This document shows, in pieces, positions 10,301-19,100 of a stretch of 64,000 bases of DNA. The notes beneath the pieces are model-generated. The model did not search any database. It was not told where the DNA came from and worked only from the letters and a program-made list of their open reading frames with translations. Within the stretch, counting starts at the first letter, position 1, and every line of letters starts with the position of its first letter. The stretch lies in assembly GCA_965214235.1 (NCBI GenBank), contig CBDCBH010000002.1, positions 1,178,001 through 1,242,000 of the forward strand, written 5' to 3'. The translations under genes were made by a program, and so were the position numbers. Origin of the DNA: Ilyomonas sp965214235. Lineage in GTDB: Bacteria; Bacteroidota; Bacteroidia; Chitinophagales; Chitinophagaceae.

Positions 10301-10641
10301 GAAAGCTGGGCATCGCCTTGAAAAGTTTGACCTAATAAAAGCGTTACATTTTCAAACTTTTTATCTTCATAACCCACATACGAAATGGTAATGGTGTACG
10401 GTCCGCCCACACGTAAATTGGCAAGATTGTAATGCCCGTCATTACGCGAAGTAGTGCTGTATTGCGAAGCCGTTGGCTGATGCACCGCCAGAATAGTTGC
10501 AGCACCTAAACCTTTACCGTTGGCATCGGTAATAATACCTTGAATTTCGGAAGTAGTTTCCTGCGAAAAAAGGTTGGAAAAGGAAAAAAAAGAAATAAAA
10601 AAAACTAAAATGTGTAGAAGTTTTGCGTTATACATAAGCAT
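7342..10641 (-). CDS. TonB-dependent receptor, Oar-like, with N-terminal CarboxypepD_reg domain
   Basis: An outer-membrane receptor of about 1,100 residues. The frame is open to a GTG at 10677, but the signal peptide (MLMYNAKLLHILVFF...SNLFSQ) begins at ATG 10641, which I prefer. Next comes a carboxypeptidase-regulatory-like beta-sandwich (ITDANGKGLGAATILA...VGYEDKKFENV), a plug with SLQDFTRLTPTANG and DAIEQIQVNLSPYDVRQGGFEGAGINSVTRSGTN, then a long beta-barrel ending in QMQFGLRYLFN. The plug wording matches the Oar-like branch rather than SusC, and no SusD partner follows, so the substrate is unknown. It is monocistronic, with a terminator at 7291-7322. Confidence 0.9.
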   Translation of the reverse strand: MLMYNAKLLHILVFFISFFSFSNLFSQETTSEIQGIITDANGKGLGAATILAVHQPTASQYSTTSRNDGHYNLANLRVGGPYTITISYVGYEDKKFENVTLLLGQTFQGDAQLSLSSTQLQNVVVSATRQNKIFNTNHTGSQEIISRNQIERLPTINRSLQDFTRLTPTANGLSFAGQSSQYNNVTIDGANFNNSFGLASTLGGQTNSQPISLDAIEQIQVNLSPYDVRQGGFEGAGINSVTRSGTNQFKGSIYTYLRGPNTQGYNVGSVTIPKQDYSYNLRGATLGGPIIKNKLFFFLSGEQERLTQPATSYIASDASHAPNGSIVSIANADTLNALRQFLINKYKYNPGQYQDYSYKTMSDKITAKIDWNINRSNTFTIKYNYLKSSRNVGASNSGSANTSYGRTPGQYDMPFNSSSYTINNNFNIVIAELNSRFGNRSSNKLQVGYTALRDFRSAFSPSNFPLVDILNGGQPYTSFGYEQYTYNNLLNTDVFQLNDNFTFYKGAHEITIGTQNSFKKYQNGFSPSYNGVYRFNSLQDFYNAAGDTAFKAARYDLSYTLNPNGSFPLVGPKDQEYSLFAQDKWRATRSFTLTYGLRVDLPKFENTFLYNPVVDTLSKFYNGTHLNTGQAPKTNVLFSPRAGFTWDLSGGKQNTQLRGGLGLFAGPPPFVWISNQASNSGVALFGSISNGKGYAFSPDPNAYKPNLDSLKAGLSKSYNINVTDPKFKFPQAFKTNLAFDKKLPDNWTITLEGIYTKNINSAFFQNVNLPQTGMQLAGPGGITRYASSQIYPSAGVPNSINNPNIGNAIYMTNVNKGYAYTLTLQVQKTWQNFYASAAYTYQQSKDVMVGGSTASTMWGSRPVVGNPNDATLGYSEGYLPHRVIASAFYRKEYAQHFATSIGLFFEAAPSGVGSYVYNGDINNDAFTSNDLIYIPTQDDIAAYVANGQLEKANASDTRTPQQIGAQLNAFIINDNYLARHRGQYAKRNALVFPWFKRLDLNITQDIYIKTGKERHTLRFSLDVTNLGNLIDRNAGLYSTPTVTTPIKFDKVITGADGKTYPVFSFPYATGTSFYNTAFRNNTAAISRWQMQFGLRYLFN

Positions 10642-10882
10642 TAATTTTCGGTGAGCAGAATTGGATGTGTTTTTCACGTAGCAAAGGAAATAAATAATCG
10701 TTAAAGGCTTGAGAATTTATGTTAAGAAAATATTACCAACTGTTGAATAAAAATTTTTGACTATTGGCTTTAGATTTAAAAATGGAGTAAAAACAAATGG
10801 TCTCATTTATGATATAATTGTACACTCTGTCAGTAAACATTCATATTTTCATAATGGTTATCATTAACCCGTTTCTCCATTA

Positions 10883-10890
10883 TACCTTTG
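10883..10890 (+). promoter_or_regulatory. -7 box for ribBA
   Basis: TACCTTTG matches TAnnTTTG exactly and lies 16 bp before ATG 10907. The predicted transcript leader is only about 10 nt, too short to hold an FMN riboswitch, and no RFN-element consensus was seen upstream. Confidence 0.5.
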
Positions 10891-10906
10891 CTATAATTTA
10901 TTGAAT

Positions 10907-12124
10907 ATGTTAGACAGTATTGAAAGTGCGATTGATGATATAAAGAAGGGCAAACTGGTTATCGTTGTAGATGATGAAGACCGTGAAAACGAAGGCGATT
11001 TTATTACCGCTGCGCGAAATGTTACTCCCGAGGTTATCAACTTTATGAGCAAAGAAGGCCGGGGTTTAATTTGTGCGCCCATCACCGAAGAAAGAGCCGA
11101 TGAACTGGAGTTGCCCCTAATGGTAAATAACAATACAGCATTGCATGAAACGCCGTTTACAGTGAGTGTTGATTTATTAGGTCATGGTTGCACAACCGGC
11201 ATCAGCGCGCACGACAGGGCAGCGACTATTCAGGCATTAATTGATCCCAATACAAAACCTTTTGATTTGGGTCGCCCCGGTCATATCTTTCCCTTACGGG
11301 CTAAAAGCAGCGGCGTGTTGCGGCGTACGGGTCATACCGAAGCTACAACCGATTTGGCAAAACTTGCTGGTTTTGAACCTGTTGGTGTGTTGGTTGAAAT
11401 TATGAATGAAGATGGCTCGATGGCTCGGTTGCCGCAATTAAAAACGATTGCAGATAAGTTTAATTTGAAGATCATTTCTATCAAAGATTTAATTGCATAT
11501 CGGTTACAATACGATTCGTTAATTGAAGAGATTGTTCGTGTAGAGATGCCCACCCGTTGGGGCATGTTTAAGCTGGCTGCTTTCAAGGAAAAGAAAACCG
11601 GTGCCGAACATCTTGCCCTGATGAAAGGCGAATGGCAAAAAGGCGAACCTGTTTTAACACGTGTGCATTCAAGCTGTTTTACCGGCGATATTTTGGGCAG
11701 CCTGCGCTGCGATTGCGGCGAGCAATTGCACAAAGCCATGGAGATGGTAGAACACGAAGGCAAAGGAATTGTTTTGTACATGAACCAGGAAGGCAGAGGC
11801 ATAGGTTTATTAAACAAATTGAAAGCCTATAAATTACAGGAAGAAGGCATGGACACCGTGGAAGCGAATTTGAAATTGGGCTTTGGAATGGATGAAAGAG
11901 ACTATGGCATTGGTGCGCAAATTCTTCGGCACTTGGGTGTTACCAAATTAAAATTAATGAGTAACAACCCCCGCAAACGCGCGGGCTTGCAAGGTTATGG
12001 TTTGGAGATTGTTGACATTGTACCGATAGAAGTACCGCCCAACCGGCACAATCATAAATACCTGCAAACCAAACGGGATAAATTGGGGCACCAGATATTG
12101 ACTGAAAAGAATGAAGCGTTGTAA
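10907..12124 (+). CDS. ribBA: bifunctional 3,4-dihydroxy-2-butanone-4-phosphate synthase / GTP cyclohydrolase II
   Basis: A 405-residue fusion that feeds both arms of riboflavin synthesis. The N-terminal RibB domain (about 1-200) has DDEDRENEGDF, GRGLIC and RTGHTEATTDLAKLAG, which hold the ribulose-5-phosphate site and metal ligands. The C-terminal RibA domain has HSSCFTGDILGSLRCDCG with the three zinc cysteines, EGRGIGL, and NNPRKRAGLQGYGLEI. Both halves look catalytically complete. The frame also opens with a TTG at 10901, but ATG 10907 agrees better with the -7 box at 10883-10890. No other rib gene is adjacent. Confidence 0.95.
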   Translation: MLDSIESAIDDIKKGKLVIVVDDEDRENEGDFITAARNVTPEVINFMSKEGRGLICAPITEERADELELPLMVNNNTALHETPFTVSVDLLGHGCTTGISAHDRAATIQALIDPNTKPFDLGRPGHIFPLRAKSSGVLRRTGHTEATTDLAKLAGFEPVGVLVEIMNEDGSMARLPQLKTIADKFNLKIISIKDLIAYRLQYDSLIEEIVRVEMPTRWGMFKLAAFKEKKTGAEHLALMKGEWQKGEPVLTRVHSSCFTGDILGSLRCDCGEQLHKAMEMVEHEGKGIVLYMNQEGRGIGLLNKLKAYKLQEEGMDTVEANLKLGFGMDERDYGIGAQILRHLGVTKLKLMSNNPRKRAGLQGYGLEIVDIVPIEVPPNRHNHKYLQTKRDKLGHQILTEKNEAL

Positions 12125-12467
12125 ATTTTTTGAACCATAACCTTACCACAGACAGAGGAGTCGGAATACAAACATAGGTTCAGAATAACAATCCCAAAGG
12201 GATTCAATCTGAATAGCTCCGCATTTCATGCGGAGAAAAAGGAAAACCAGTTCAATTGTACCCTGGCAAGGTTCAACAAAAATCTATACATTTTTCCACC
12301 GGTTTTACCGGCTGTTATTCAAATTCAAGCCTTTCAGGCTTTGCAAAAACTGTACTTACACAAATAAAACGCAAAGGTTCACAAACACTTGGTGAATCTT
12401 CTTTTCTTTGCGTCTTTATGGTTCAAATAAATCCTAACTCATCATTCATAATTCATAATTTTTTTCG
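12125..12467. repeat. 343-bp intergenic mosaic of small palindromes (REP-like)
   Basis: No gene is visible here. Four hairpins with 3-nt loops follow one another: AATCCC-AAA-GGGATT (12190-12204), CTCCGCAT-TTC-ATGCGGAG (12217-12235), CCGGT-TTT-ACCGG (12299-12311) and AAGCCT-TTC-AGGCTT (12327-12341). Then ACGCAAAG (12369-12376) and CTTTGCGT (12406-12413) form an 8-bp inverted pair 29 bp apart. The design resembles repetitive extragenic palindromes and the CTTTGCG-type dispersed repeats of Bacteroidota, but copy number elsewhere cannot be seen from this window. Confidence 0.6.
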
Positions 12468-13652
12468 ATGGCTGCCAGAGAAGATAACTTTCAATCGCCC
12501 GATTATTTTTTAATAGATGAACTGCTTACTGATGAGCAAAAATTAATTCGCGATACCATAAGAACCTATGTAAAACAAAACATCTCTCCTATCATTGAAG
12601 ACTATGCGCAACGTGCCGAATTTCCACAGCACATTGTAAAAGAGTTGGGCAGCCTGGGTTGCTTTGGTCCAACCATTCTGCAACAATACGGTGGTGGTGG
12701 TTTGGATTCTATTTCGTATGGACTAATGATGCAGGAATTAGAGCGCGGCGATAGTGGTGTGCGCTCTACTGCCAGCGTGCAAGGCAGCTTGGTAATGTAT
12801 CCCATTTATGCGTATGGCAGCGAAGAACAGCGCAATAAATATTTGCCGAAACTGGCATCCGGCGAATGGCTCGGTTGTTTTGGTTTGACCGAACCTAACC
12901 ATGGCAGCGACCCGGGAGGTATGTTGAGTAATTATAAAGAGGAAGGCGATTTTGTAGTATTGAATGGTTCAAAAATGTGGATCAGCAATGCGCCGTTCGC
13001 CCAGGTTGCCGTTGTATGGGCAAAAGATGAAGAAGGTTATATTCACGGACTTATTTTAGAGCGCGGCATGGAAGGTTTCTCCACTCCCACAACTCACAAC
13101 AAATGGAGCTTGCGTGCAAGCGCAACGGGCGAGTTGGTGTTCGATGGTGTAAAGGTTCCAAAAGAAAATATTTTACCCAACGTAAAAGGTTTGAAAGGTC
13201 CTTTGGGTTGTTTAACCAAAGCGCGTTATGGCATTGCCTGGGGTGCGTTGGGCGCAGCCATGGATTGCTACGATACCGCCCTCAAATACAGCAAAGAACG
13301 AGTGCAGTTCGACCGACCGATAGGAGGTTTTCAATTGCAGCAAAAAAAGCTGGCAGAGATGATTACTGAAATTACCAAAGCGCAACTGTTAGTTTGGAGA
13401 TTGGGAACACTCATGAATGAAAACCGCGCAACGCCGCAACAGGTAAGTATGGCAAAAAGAAACAGTTGCGAAATAGCGGTGAACATTGCCCGTGATGCGC
13501 GGCAAATATTAGGCGGCATGGGCATTACAGGAGAGTACAGCATCATGCGCCACATGATGAATTTAGAAAGTGTTATCACCTATGAAGGCACGCATGATGT
13601 TCATTTATTGATTACCGGCATGGATATTACAGGTTTAAATGCTTTTAAATAA
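12468..13652 (+). CDS. acyl-CoA dehydrogenase, glutaryl-CoA dehydrogenase type
   Basis: A 394-residue FAD enzyme. The N-terminal helical domain (to about 130) is followed by the FAD-binding beta domain with CFGLTEPNHGSDPGGM and WISNAP, and a C-terminal helical domain with RVQFDRPIGGFQLQQKKLAEM and the catalytic base Glu373 in TYEGTHDVH. The TEPNHGSDP wording and the C-terminal THDVHLLITGMDITG are those of glutaryl-CoA dehydrogenases, which turn glutaryl-CoA into crotonyl-CoA in lysine and tryptophan breakdown. The exact acyl chain is inferred from family resemblance. It is 5 bp upstream of the shikimate kinase gene. Confidence 0.88.
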   Translation: MAAREDNFQSPDYFLIDELLTDEQKLIRDTIRTYVKQNISPIIEDYAQRAEFPQHIVKELGSLGCFGPTILQQYGGGGLDSISYGLMMQELERGDSGVRSTASVQGSLVMYPIYAYGSEEQRNKYLPKLASGEWLGCFGLTEPNHGSDPGGMLSNYKEEGDFVVLNGSKMWISNAPFAQVAVVWAKDEEGYIHGLILERGMEGFSTPTTHNKWSLRASATGELVFDGVKVPKENILPNVKGLKGPLGCLTKARYGIAWGALGAAMDCYDTALKYSKERVQFDRPIGGFQLQQKKLAEMITEITKAQLLVWRLGTLMNENRATPQQVSMAKRNSCEIAVNIARDARQILGGMGITGEYSIMRHMMNLESVITYEGTHDVHLLITGMDITGLNAFK

Positions 13653-13657
13653 AAGCT

Positions 13658-14197
13658 ATGGTTGAAGATCAGTATATATCACTTGTCAATCATCACAAAT
13701 ATTTTTTGATTGGCTTGATGGCTTCGGGTAAAACCTATTGGGCGCAACGTTTGGCAGCTTTGTTAGAAATGGATTGGATTGATTTAGACCAGCAAATTGA
13801 AAAAGCTACCGGGATGAGCGTCCGGGAAATTTTTAAAACCGAAGGCGAAGAATTTTTCAGGGCAAAAGAGCGCGATACCTTGCGCCAATTATCCTCCGTC
13901 AATAATCTTATTGTAGCCTGTGGCGGCGGCACGCCTTGCTTTCACAACAACATGCAATGGATGAACGATAACGGCATTACCATTTGGTTGCATCCTGAAG
14001 TAGATGAAATGGTAACCCGACTAAAACGAGGCAAAAACAAACGTCCCTTAATCAGTCATTTGGAAGATGAAGAACTCAAAAATTTTGTTGTGAATAAACT
14101 CAAAGAACGCGAGCCTTTTTATTTGCAGGCACAACATCATCTTCACGGCAATAATATTTCGTTGGCAACATTTACACAACTCTTTGTTCATGCATAA
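13658..14197 (+). CDS. aroK: shikimate kinase
   Basis: A 179-residue P-loop kinase that phosphorylates shikimate in the chorismate pathway. It shows Walker A GLMASGKT (residues 19-26), the shikimate-binding WIDLDQQIE and IFKTEGEEFFRAKE segments, the GGGTPCF loop, and a lid with KRGKNKRPLIS carrying the arginines. The length is normal for the family. It starts 5 bp after the acyl-CoA dehydrogenase and its last codons overlap the next gene by 8 bp, so all are likely on one transcript despite unrelated pathways. Confidence 0.93.
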   Translation: MVEDQYISLVNHHKYFLIGLMASGKTYWAQRLAALLEMDWIDLDQQIEKATGMSVREIFKTEGEEFFRAKERDTLRQLSSVNNLIVACGGGTPCFHNNMQWMNDNGITIWLHPEVDEMVTRLKRGKNKRPLISHLEDEELKNFVVNKLKEREPFYLQAQHHLHGNNISLATFTQLFVHA

Positions 14198-14573
14198 AAC
14201 GTTTTTATTTACTTCAGTTTTGCTTGGCGCAGTGTCTGTTATTCTCGGCGCGTTCGGTGCACATGCTTTAAAAAAAGTTGTACCTGAAGATGCGTTGCAA
14301 ATTTTTGAAACCGCCGTTCGTTACCAGTTTTACCACCTGTTTGCTTTGGCATTGGCTGGCATATTATATCAGCAATTTCCCAATCATTTTATCTATTGGT
14401 CAGGCATTTGTTTTATGGTTGGCATCTTGTTTTTTTCGGGTTCATTGTATGTGCTTACTTATGCAAAAGCAATTCAATCTTCTTCATTCAATTGGGCTGG
14501 CCCTATCACACCGTTAGGCGGTTTGTTTTTTATTGCCGGATGGATTTTATTAGCGATAGGAATTATGAAATGA
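14190..14573 (+). CDS. DUF423 small integral membrane protein
   Basis: A 127-residue protein with about four hydrophobic segments, starting MHKTFLFTSVLLGAVSVILGAFGAHALKK. The GAFGAHALK motif plus FETAVRYQFYHLFAL is the signature of DUF423 (YgdD/TMEM256-like) inner-membrane proteins. Function in bacteria is not established. The ATG at 14190 overlaps the shikimate kinase stop region, which suggests translational coupling. The frame extends to TTG 14184, but the ATG fits the family start. Confidence 0.85.
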   Translation: MHKTFLFTSVLLGAVSVILGAFGAHALKKVVPEDALQIFETAVRYQFYHLFALALAGILYQQFPNHFIYWSGICFMVGILFFSGSLYVLTYAKAIQSSSFNWAGPITPLGGLFFIAGWILLAIGIMK

Positions 14574-14597
14574 AGCTGTTGCCTAACATCTTTTTAT

Positions 14598-15110
14598 ATG
14601 ATTTCTTTTACCACACAAATTAAAAAGTTTGATAACCAGGGAGAAAAAACCGGGTGGACTTATATTGAAATTTCGGCAGAAATTGCAGAGCAACTAAAGC
14701 CGAACACCAAAGTATCTTTTTTAGTAAAAGGAAAGCTGGATGATGTAGTTATAAAAGGTGCCAGCTTACTGCCGATGGGTGGCGGCAATTTCATACTGCC
14801 TTTAAAAAGTGATATAAGAAAAAAGATGCGTAAAAACAAAGGCGCACTATTAGAGGTTAAGTTAGAAGCAGATGAAGAGCCTTATCAAATTAACGAAGAT
14901 TTTTTACAATGTCTCAAAGATAGTCCTGGCGCGGCTTTCCACTTCAGCAAACTGCCTTCTTCGCATCAAAAATATTTTAGCAAATGGATTGAAAGCGCCA
15001 AAACGGAAAGTACCAAAGCCAGGCGCATTGCGCAAGCTGTTGAGGCAATGGAATACAATCTTTCTTATGCTGAAATGATGCGAAAAAATAAGGAAAATAA
15101 AATGATGTAA
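14598..15110 (+). CDS. YdeI/OmdA-like protein with DUF1905 domain
   Basis: A 170-residue cytoplasmic protein in two parts. The N-terminal beta domain (about 1-95; GWTYIEISAEIAEQL, VKGKLDDVVIKGASLLPMGGG) matches DUF1905. The C-terminal helical part (KDSPGAAFHFSKLPSSHQKYFSKWIESAKTES, TKARRIAQAVEAM) matches the YdeI/OmdA family, annotated in some species as bacteriocin-protection proteins. The molecular role is uncertain. It follows DUF423 by 24 bp on the same strand and is likely the last gene of that operon. Confidence 0.78.
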   Translation: MISFTTQIKKFDNQGEKTGWTYIEISAEIAEQLKPNTKVSFLVKGKLDDVVIKGASLLPMGGGNFILPLKSDIRKKMRKNKGALLEVKLEADEEPYQINEDFLQCLKDSPGAAFHFSKLPSSHQKYFSKWIESAKTESTKARRIAQAVEAMEYNLSYAEMMRKNKENKMM

Positions 15111-15124
15111 AAGAAAACCATTCT

Positions 15125-16039
15125 TTATTGGCGCACCAACTTATCTCTTATCTCCCGCCATGTAATTACCCGGATATGATTGTCACGCAACAACTTCTTG
15201 CAGGTTTCGCTTGTAAAAAAATTAAAGTCGGCTTGCCGCCATGCAGCACCATAATCAGGATGATCAATCGTAACAGCTTGCATCTCTCTATCATCGTAAG
15301 CGGCATGTAAAATTATAAGGCTTACACCTGCCTTCAGAGATTGTAAAATATTGGTGTAGAAAGCTGCGGCGCCATTTTTATAATCAGGCGGATTTTCAAC
15401 ATAAATATCACCGATGATAACATCTTTATCGGTTGTGGAAGGATGATGGGTAGCAGTTAAAATCTGGTTGTTCAGCATTACCGGTACTTTATACTCTTTA
15501 GCCAATTTCATTACCACTTTTACATACTCTTCTTTTGCGTATAATGTTCCCATGTGCGAATCAAAATGAGTAAAATCAACGCCAAATTGTTTGGCTCTTT
15601 CAATCTGCGCACGCAATTCTTTTTCAACTTCGTCCGCATTGCCAAGGCTCACAACCGAATCAACACCGGAAAACAAAAAGCCTTTTTCATTTACCAGATG
15701 AGGCACGTCTTCTTTTGCAGCAACAGGCTTCCATTTGTAATATTTCCATTCGCTGGTTAGTGTGAGGTGCAAACCGAAATCGGCTTTTGGATGAATTGCC
15801 GCGTAAGCTGCAATTTCAGGGAACCACGGGCAAGGCACCATAATGCTTGCCGAACTTACCGAACCATGTTCGATAGCATTTATGCTGGCTGCATTTTCAG
15901 AATGCGAAACACCTAAATCATCAGCATGTAAAATGATCAATTTTGCATCTTTGGCGTAACCTAATTTTTCCTGAAGTGTGGTTTGCGCTGTTGCCGTAAT
16001 TAGAAATAAAAAAGAAAGAGAGAGCAAAAAATATTTCAT
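15125..16039 (-). CDS. ChbG/YdjC-type carbohydrate deacetylase, secreted
   Basis: A 304-residue protein with a signal peptide (about 1-19, ending ITATAQ). Family landmarks are LIILHADDLGVSHSEN near the mature N-terminus (metal-binding Asp-Asp), PKADFGLHLTLTSEW (metal His) and HFDSHMGTLY (metal His). These define the YdjC/ChbG/HpnK superfamily, which removes acetyl groups from N-acetylated sugars. The signal peptide places it in the periplasm or outside, unlike cytoplasmic ChbG, so it may act on extracellular oligosaccharides. It converges with the YdeI-like gene 14 bp away. Confidence 0.85.
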   Translation of the reverse strand: MKYFLLSLSFLFLITATAQTTLQEKLGYAKDAKLIILHADDLGVSHSENAASINAIEHGSVSSASIMVPCPWFPEIAAYAAIHPKADFGLHLTLTSEWKYYKWKPVAAKEDVPHLVNEKGFLFSGVDSVVSLGNADEVEKELRAQIERAKQFGVDFTHFDSHMGTLYAKEEYVKVVMKLAKEYKVPVMLNNQILTATHHPSTTDKDVIIGDIYVENPPDYKNGAAAFYTNILQSLKAGVSLIILHAAYDDREMQAVTIDHPDYGAAWRQADFNFFTSETCKKLLRDNHIRVITWREIRDKLVRQ

Positions 16040-16113
16040 AACCGCTAAAGTAAGAAGAAAGTTATATGTGCATCAAATCTGCAATGATTCGTTCAAAGAA
16101 AGATTGTATCATC

Positions 16114-19100
16114 TTACCGCACCAACACCACTGTTCCAACATAAGGTATCACTTCTTTTTCGCACTCTACTTCTATTTTATAAACGTAGGTATCAGCAGG
16201 CATTTGCATTGATTGGTACGTTCCATCCCAACCCTCTTTATTGGCATTGGTAAAAGTGTTTTGCCGTTGAAAAACAACCATACCGTTTCTGCTAAAAACA
16301 GTAAAAGAAATCACCTTGCTGCTGGCAAAACTCATCGGATAAAAAAAGTCGTTTTTGCCATCGCCATTAGGTGTAAACGCTGTTGGAATGAAAATGCCGG
16401 ATTGGTCGCAAAGCAACAACACTTTCACTTCCTCACTGTCGCTGCAACCATTGGCTGTATAAGCCGTGGCTGTATAAACTGCATTGATAGTGGCTGTTAT
16501 CTGCGGCTGTGCGCAATCGCTGCAACTTAAGCCTGTTGCGGGTTTCCAAAGCCATTGAATAACATCAGGCGAGCTTGTAGTTTGTATGGTTTGCTTTGTG
16601 CCACGACTAATGGTTATTACAGAATCAACAATATTAAATTGAGGCAGCGGACTCACTGTTACCGTTACTTGTTTCGTATCAGTAAAGCAATGTTTGTTAT
16701 CTGTGCCTGTTACTGTATAAACCGTTGTAGTAGTTGGCGACACTATTGGATTTGCAGCAGAAATATTACTTATATTTTGCGAAGGCTGCCAGCTATATTC
16801 ATCTGTTCCCGATGCTGATAACTGCACATTGTTTCCGGCACAAACGGACAGGTTGGCTGAAGTAACGGCAAGCGTTTGTTTTTGCTGCACTTTTATAAAA
16901 ACAGAATCGGTGCTGCTGCAACCTGCAGCGTTTGTACCCGTAACAACATAGTGTGTTGATGCAGTTGGCGTGGCAACGGGCGACGTGCAATCTGTACAGC
17001 TTAAACTGTTGTTTACATCTTGCCATGTAAAGATGTTTGCGCCCGATGCCTGCAATACGATGCCGCTTCCTGCGCACACAAAACTATCATTTCCAGCGTT
17101 GATTTTTGGTATATCGTTTATGATAAGTTTTTGATAAGATGTGTCATTGCAGCCGCCTTCCAAAGCTGCAACAATAATGATGTTATAAGTGCCGGGCTGA
17201 TCATAAACTGCCGTTATACGTTGTCCGTTTGCGTTGCTTCCATTTCCCAAATTCCAATTCCATTGCTGCACAGCACTATTGACTGCAATGTTGGCCGATA
17301 AAGGCACTCCCGATGCTACACAACCTTCAATCGGGCCGGTAACATTAATCGCAGGTTTAGGTGAAATTAGTACATACAGGTTTTGTGTTGAAGTACTTGA
17401 ACAACCGGATTGTGTTGTAACAGTTTGCGTTATTTTATAAGTACCGGATGAATGATAAGTATAAGTTGGATTTTGCAAAGATGAACTTGCGTTATTACCG
17501 TTGTCTAAGCTCCAGGAATACGATGCAATAACATCATTATATACCTTTGATGTATCGGTAAAACTTGCTCTTGCGCTATCGCAGGATGGGCTGACGCTGT
17601 AAGTAAAACCGGCAACAGCGCCTTTTGCAACAATCTGTTTCGGACTTACAAACGAATCAGTACAACCCGAAGCATCTTTTATAATTATCCCGGGTATAAA
17701 ACTACCGCCTGTTACATAAATATGAACATGAGTGTTACTGCTTATAGTATCTGTTTCACCATTGCCATACAACCATGTTGTTGAAACGATAGCATGAATA
17801 TTATCGGTTGCACTGTTATCTGTAAACGTTACATCGGCCGGAATACAATTACTCCCTTGCGAAGCCGTAAACGAAGCAGTTGGTCCATACACATTTACCG
17901 GCTGATTTGTGTAAACGGTGTCTTTGCATTTGTTGATGTACTGCACGGAAACAAAAGGATAATATATGCCTGATGTTTTATAACTATGAGACACTGTGCT
18001 ATCATTCAGAGCGGGCGAGCCGTCACCAACATCCCAACTATAATTTACAATAAAGCCGGAGTTATTTACAGCACTCAAACGAATGCTATCGTTCCTGCAA
18101 ATAAAACTGCTGTTGGGTTGCGCAATGATGTTTGTTTTTACATCAGTTACAACAACCGTTTGTGTGTCGCTGCTGCTGCAAGCCGTATTGGTGTTGGAGG
18201 AAGTAAGAATAACATTGTATGTACCCGATGCAGCAAACGTGTAAGTTGGATTTTGTATAGTTGATGTGCTTCCATCAGTAAAATTCCAAAGCCAGTTTGT
18301 TGGTTGCACAGAGCTATCTGTAAAGCTCACCTGCAAAGGATTTGAGCAATTGTAACTCACACCGAATTTTGCAATCGGCGGTAAAATAGTAACTATATTT
18401 TTTATTGTTTTGGGATCGGCAGCACAGCCTTTGTTAGATTCATAAAGTGTTACATCATTTGATCCCACTTTAGTAAATGTATGTGTGGGATTATTAGTTC
18501 CGCTGGTAGATGTGCCATCGCCAAGATTCCAGTTCCAGGATGTAACGTTTCCAACACTCTTATCGATAAACTGCACTGGTGTGGAAGCGCAAACAGATGA
18601 TTTGTCAACTGTAAAATCAGCAACCGGTTTTGTTCCGGCTGCCACTGCCTGGTGTAAATTAAAACTGCCTGTGCAGCCATTTTTTGTAGTAACGTTTAAG
18701 GTTACATTATAATATCCATCATTATTATAACTATGGTTGAATTGAGAGCCGCTCACATGCAAATTGTTATCGCCTGTATTCCAATCATAAGTTGCCACTG
18801 AATCGGGCGAAGTAATGTTGGCGCCAGAACTTATATTTTCCGGCACACATCCGCTGGTTGGCAAAGCGGTAAAGTTCGATATCACCGGCGGACCTAACCT
18901 TATCAAATTAGTTTTTGTAAGTGTATCGCTGCAACCATCACCATTAAAAGCAATTAACGAAACCGAAAATACACCGGCTTTATTATAGGTATAGCTGATA
19001 TTAGTTTGTGCAGATGAATTGCCATCGCCAAAAAGCCAGTTATATGATGTTGCGTTGCTGCTGTTGTTAGTAAAGCTAATGGTTGTTGGAAGTGTGCAGC

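Noticed and set aside
10678..10906. Possible FMN riboswitch before ribBA
   Set aside because: The region shows no RFN-element conserved segments, and the predicted leader is only about 10 nt.
11332..11817. 161-residue open frame on the minus strand inside ribBA
   Set aside because: Antisense shadow of the strongly conserved ribBA; composition Pro/Ser/Lys-rich with no domain.
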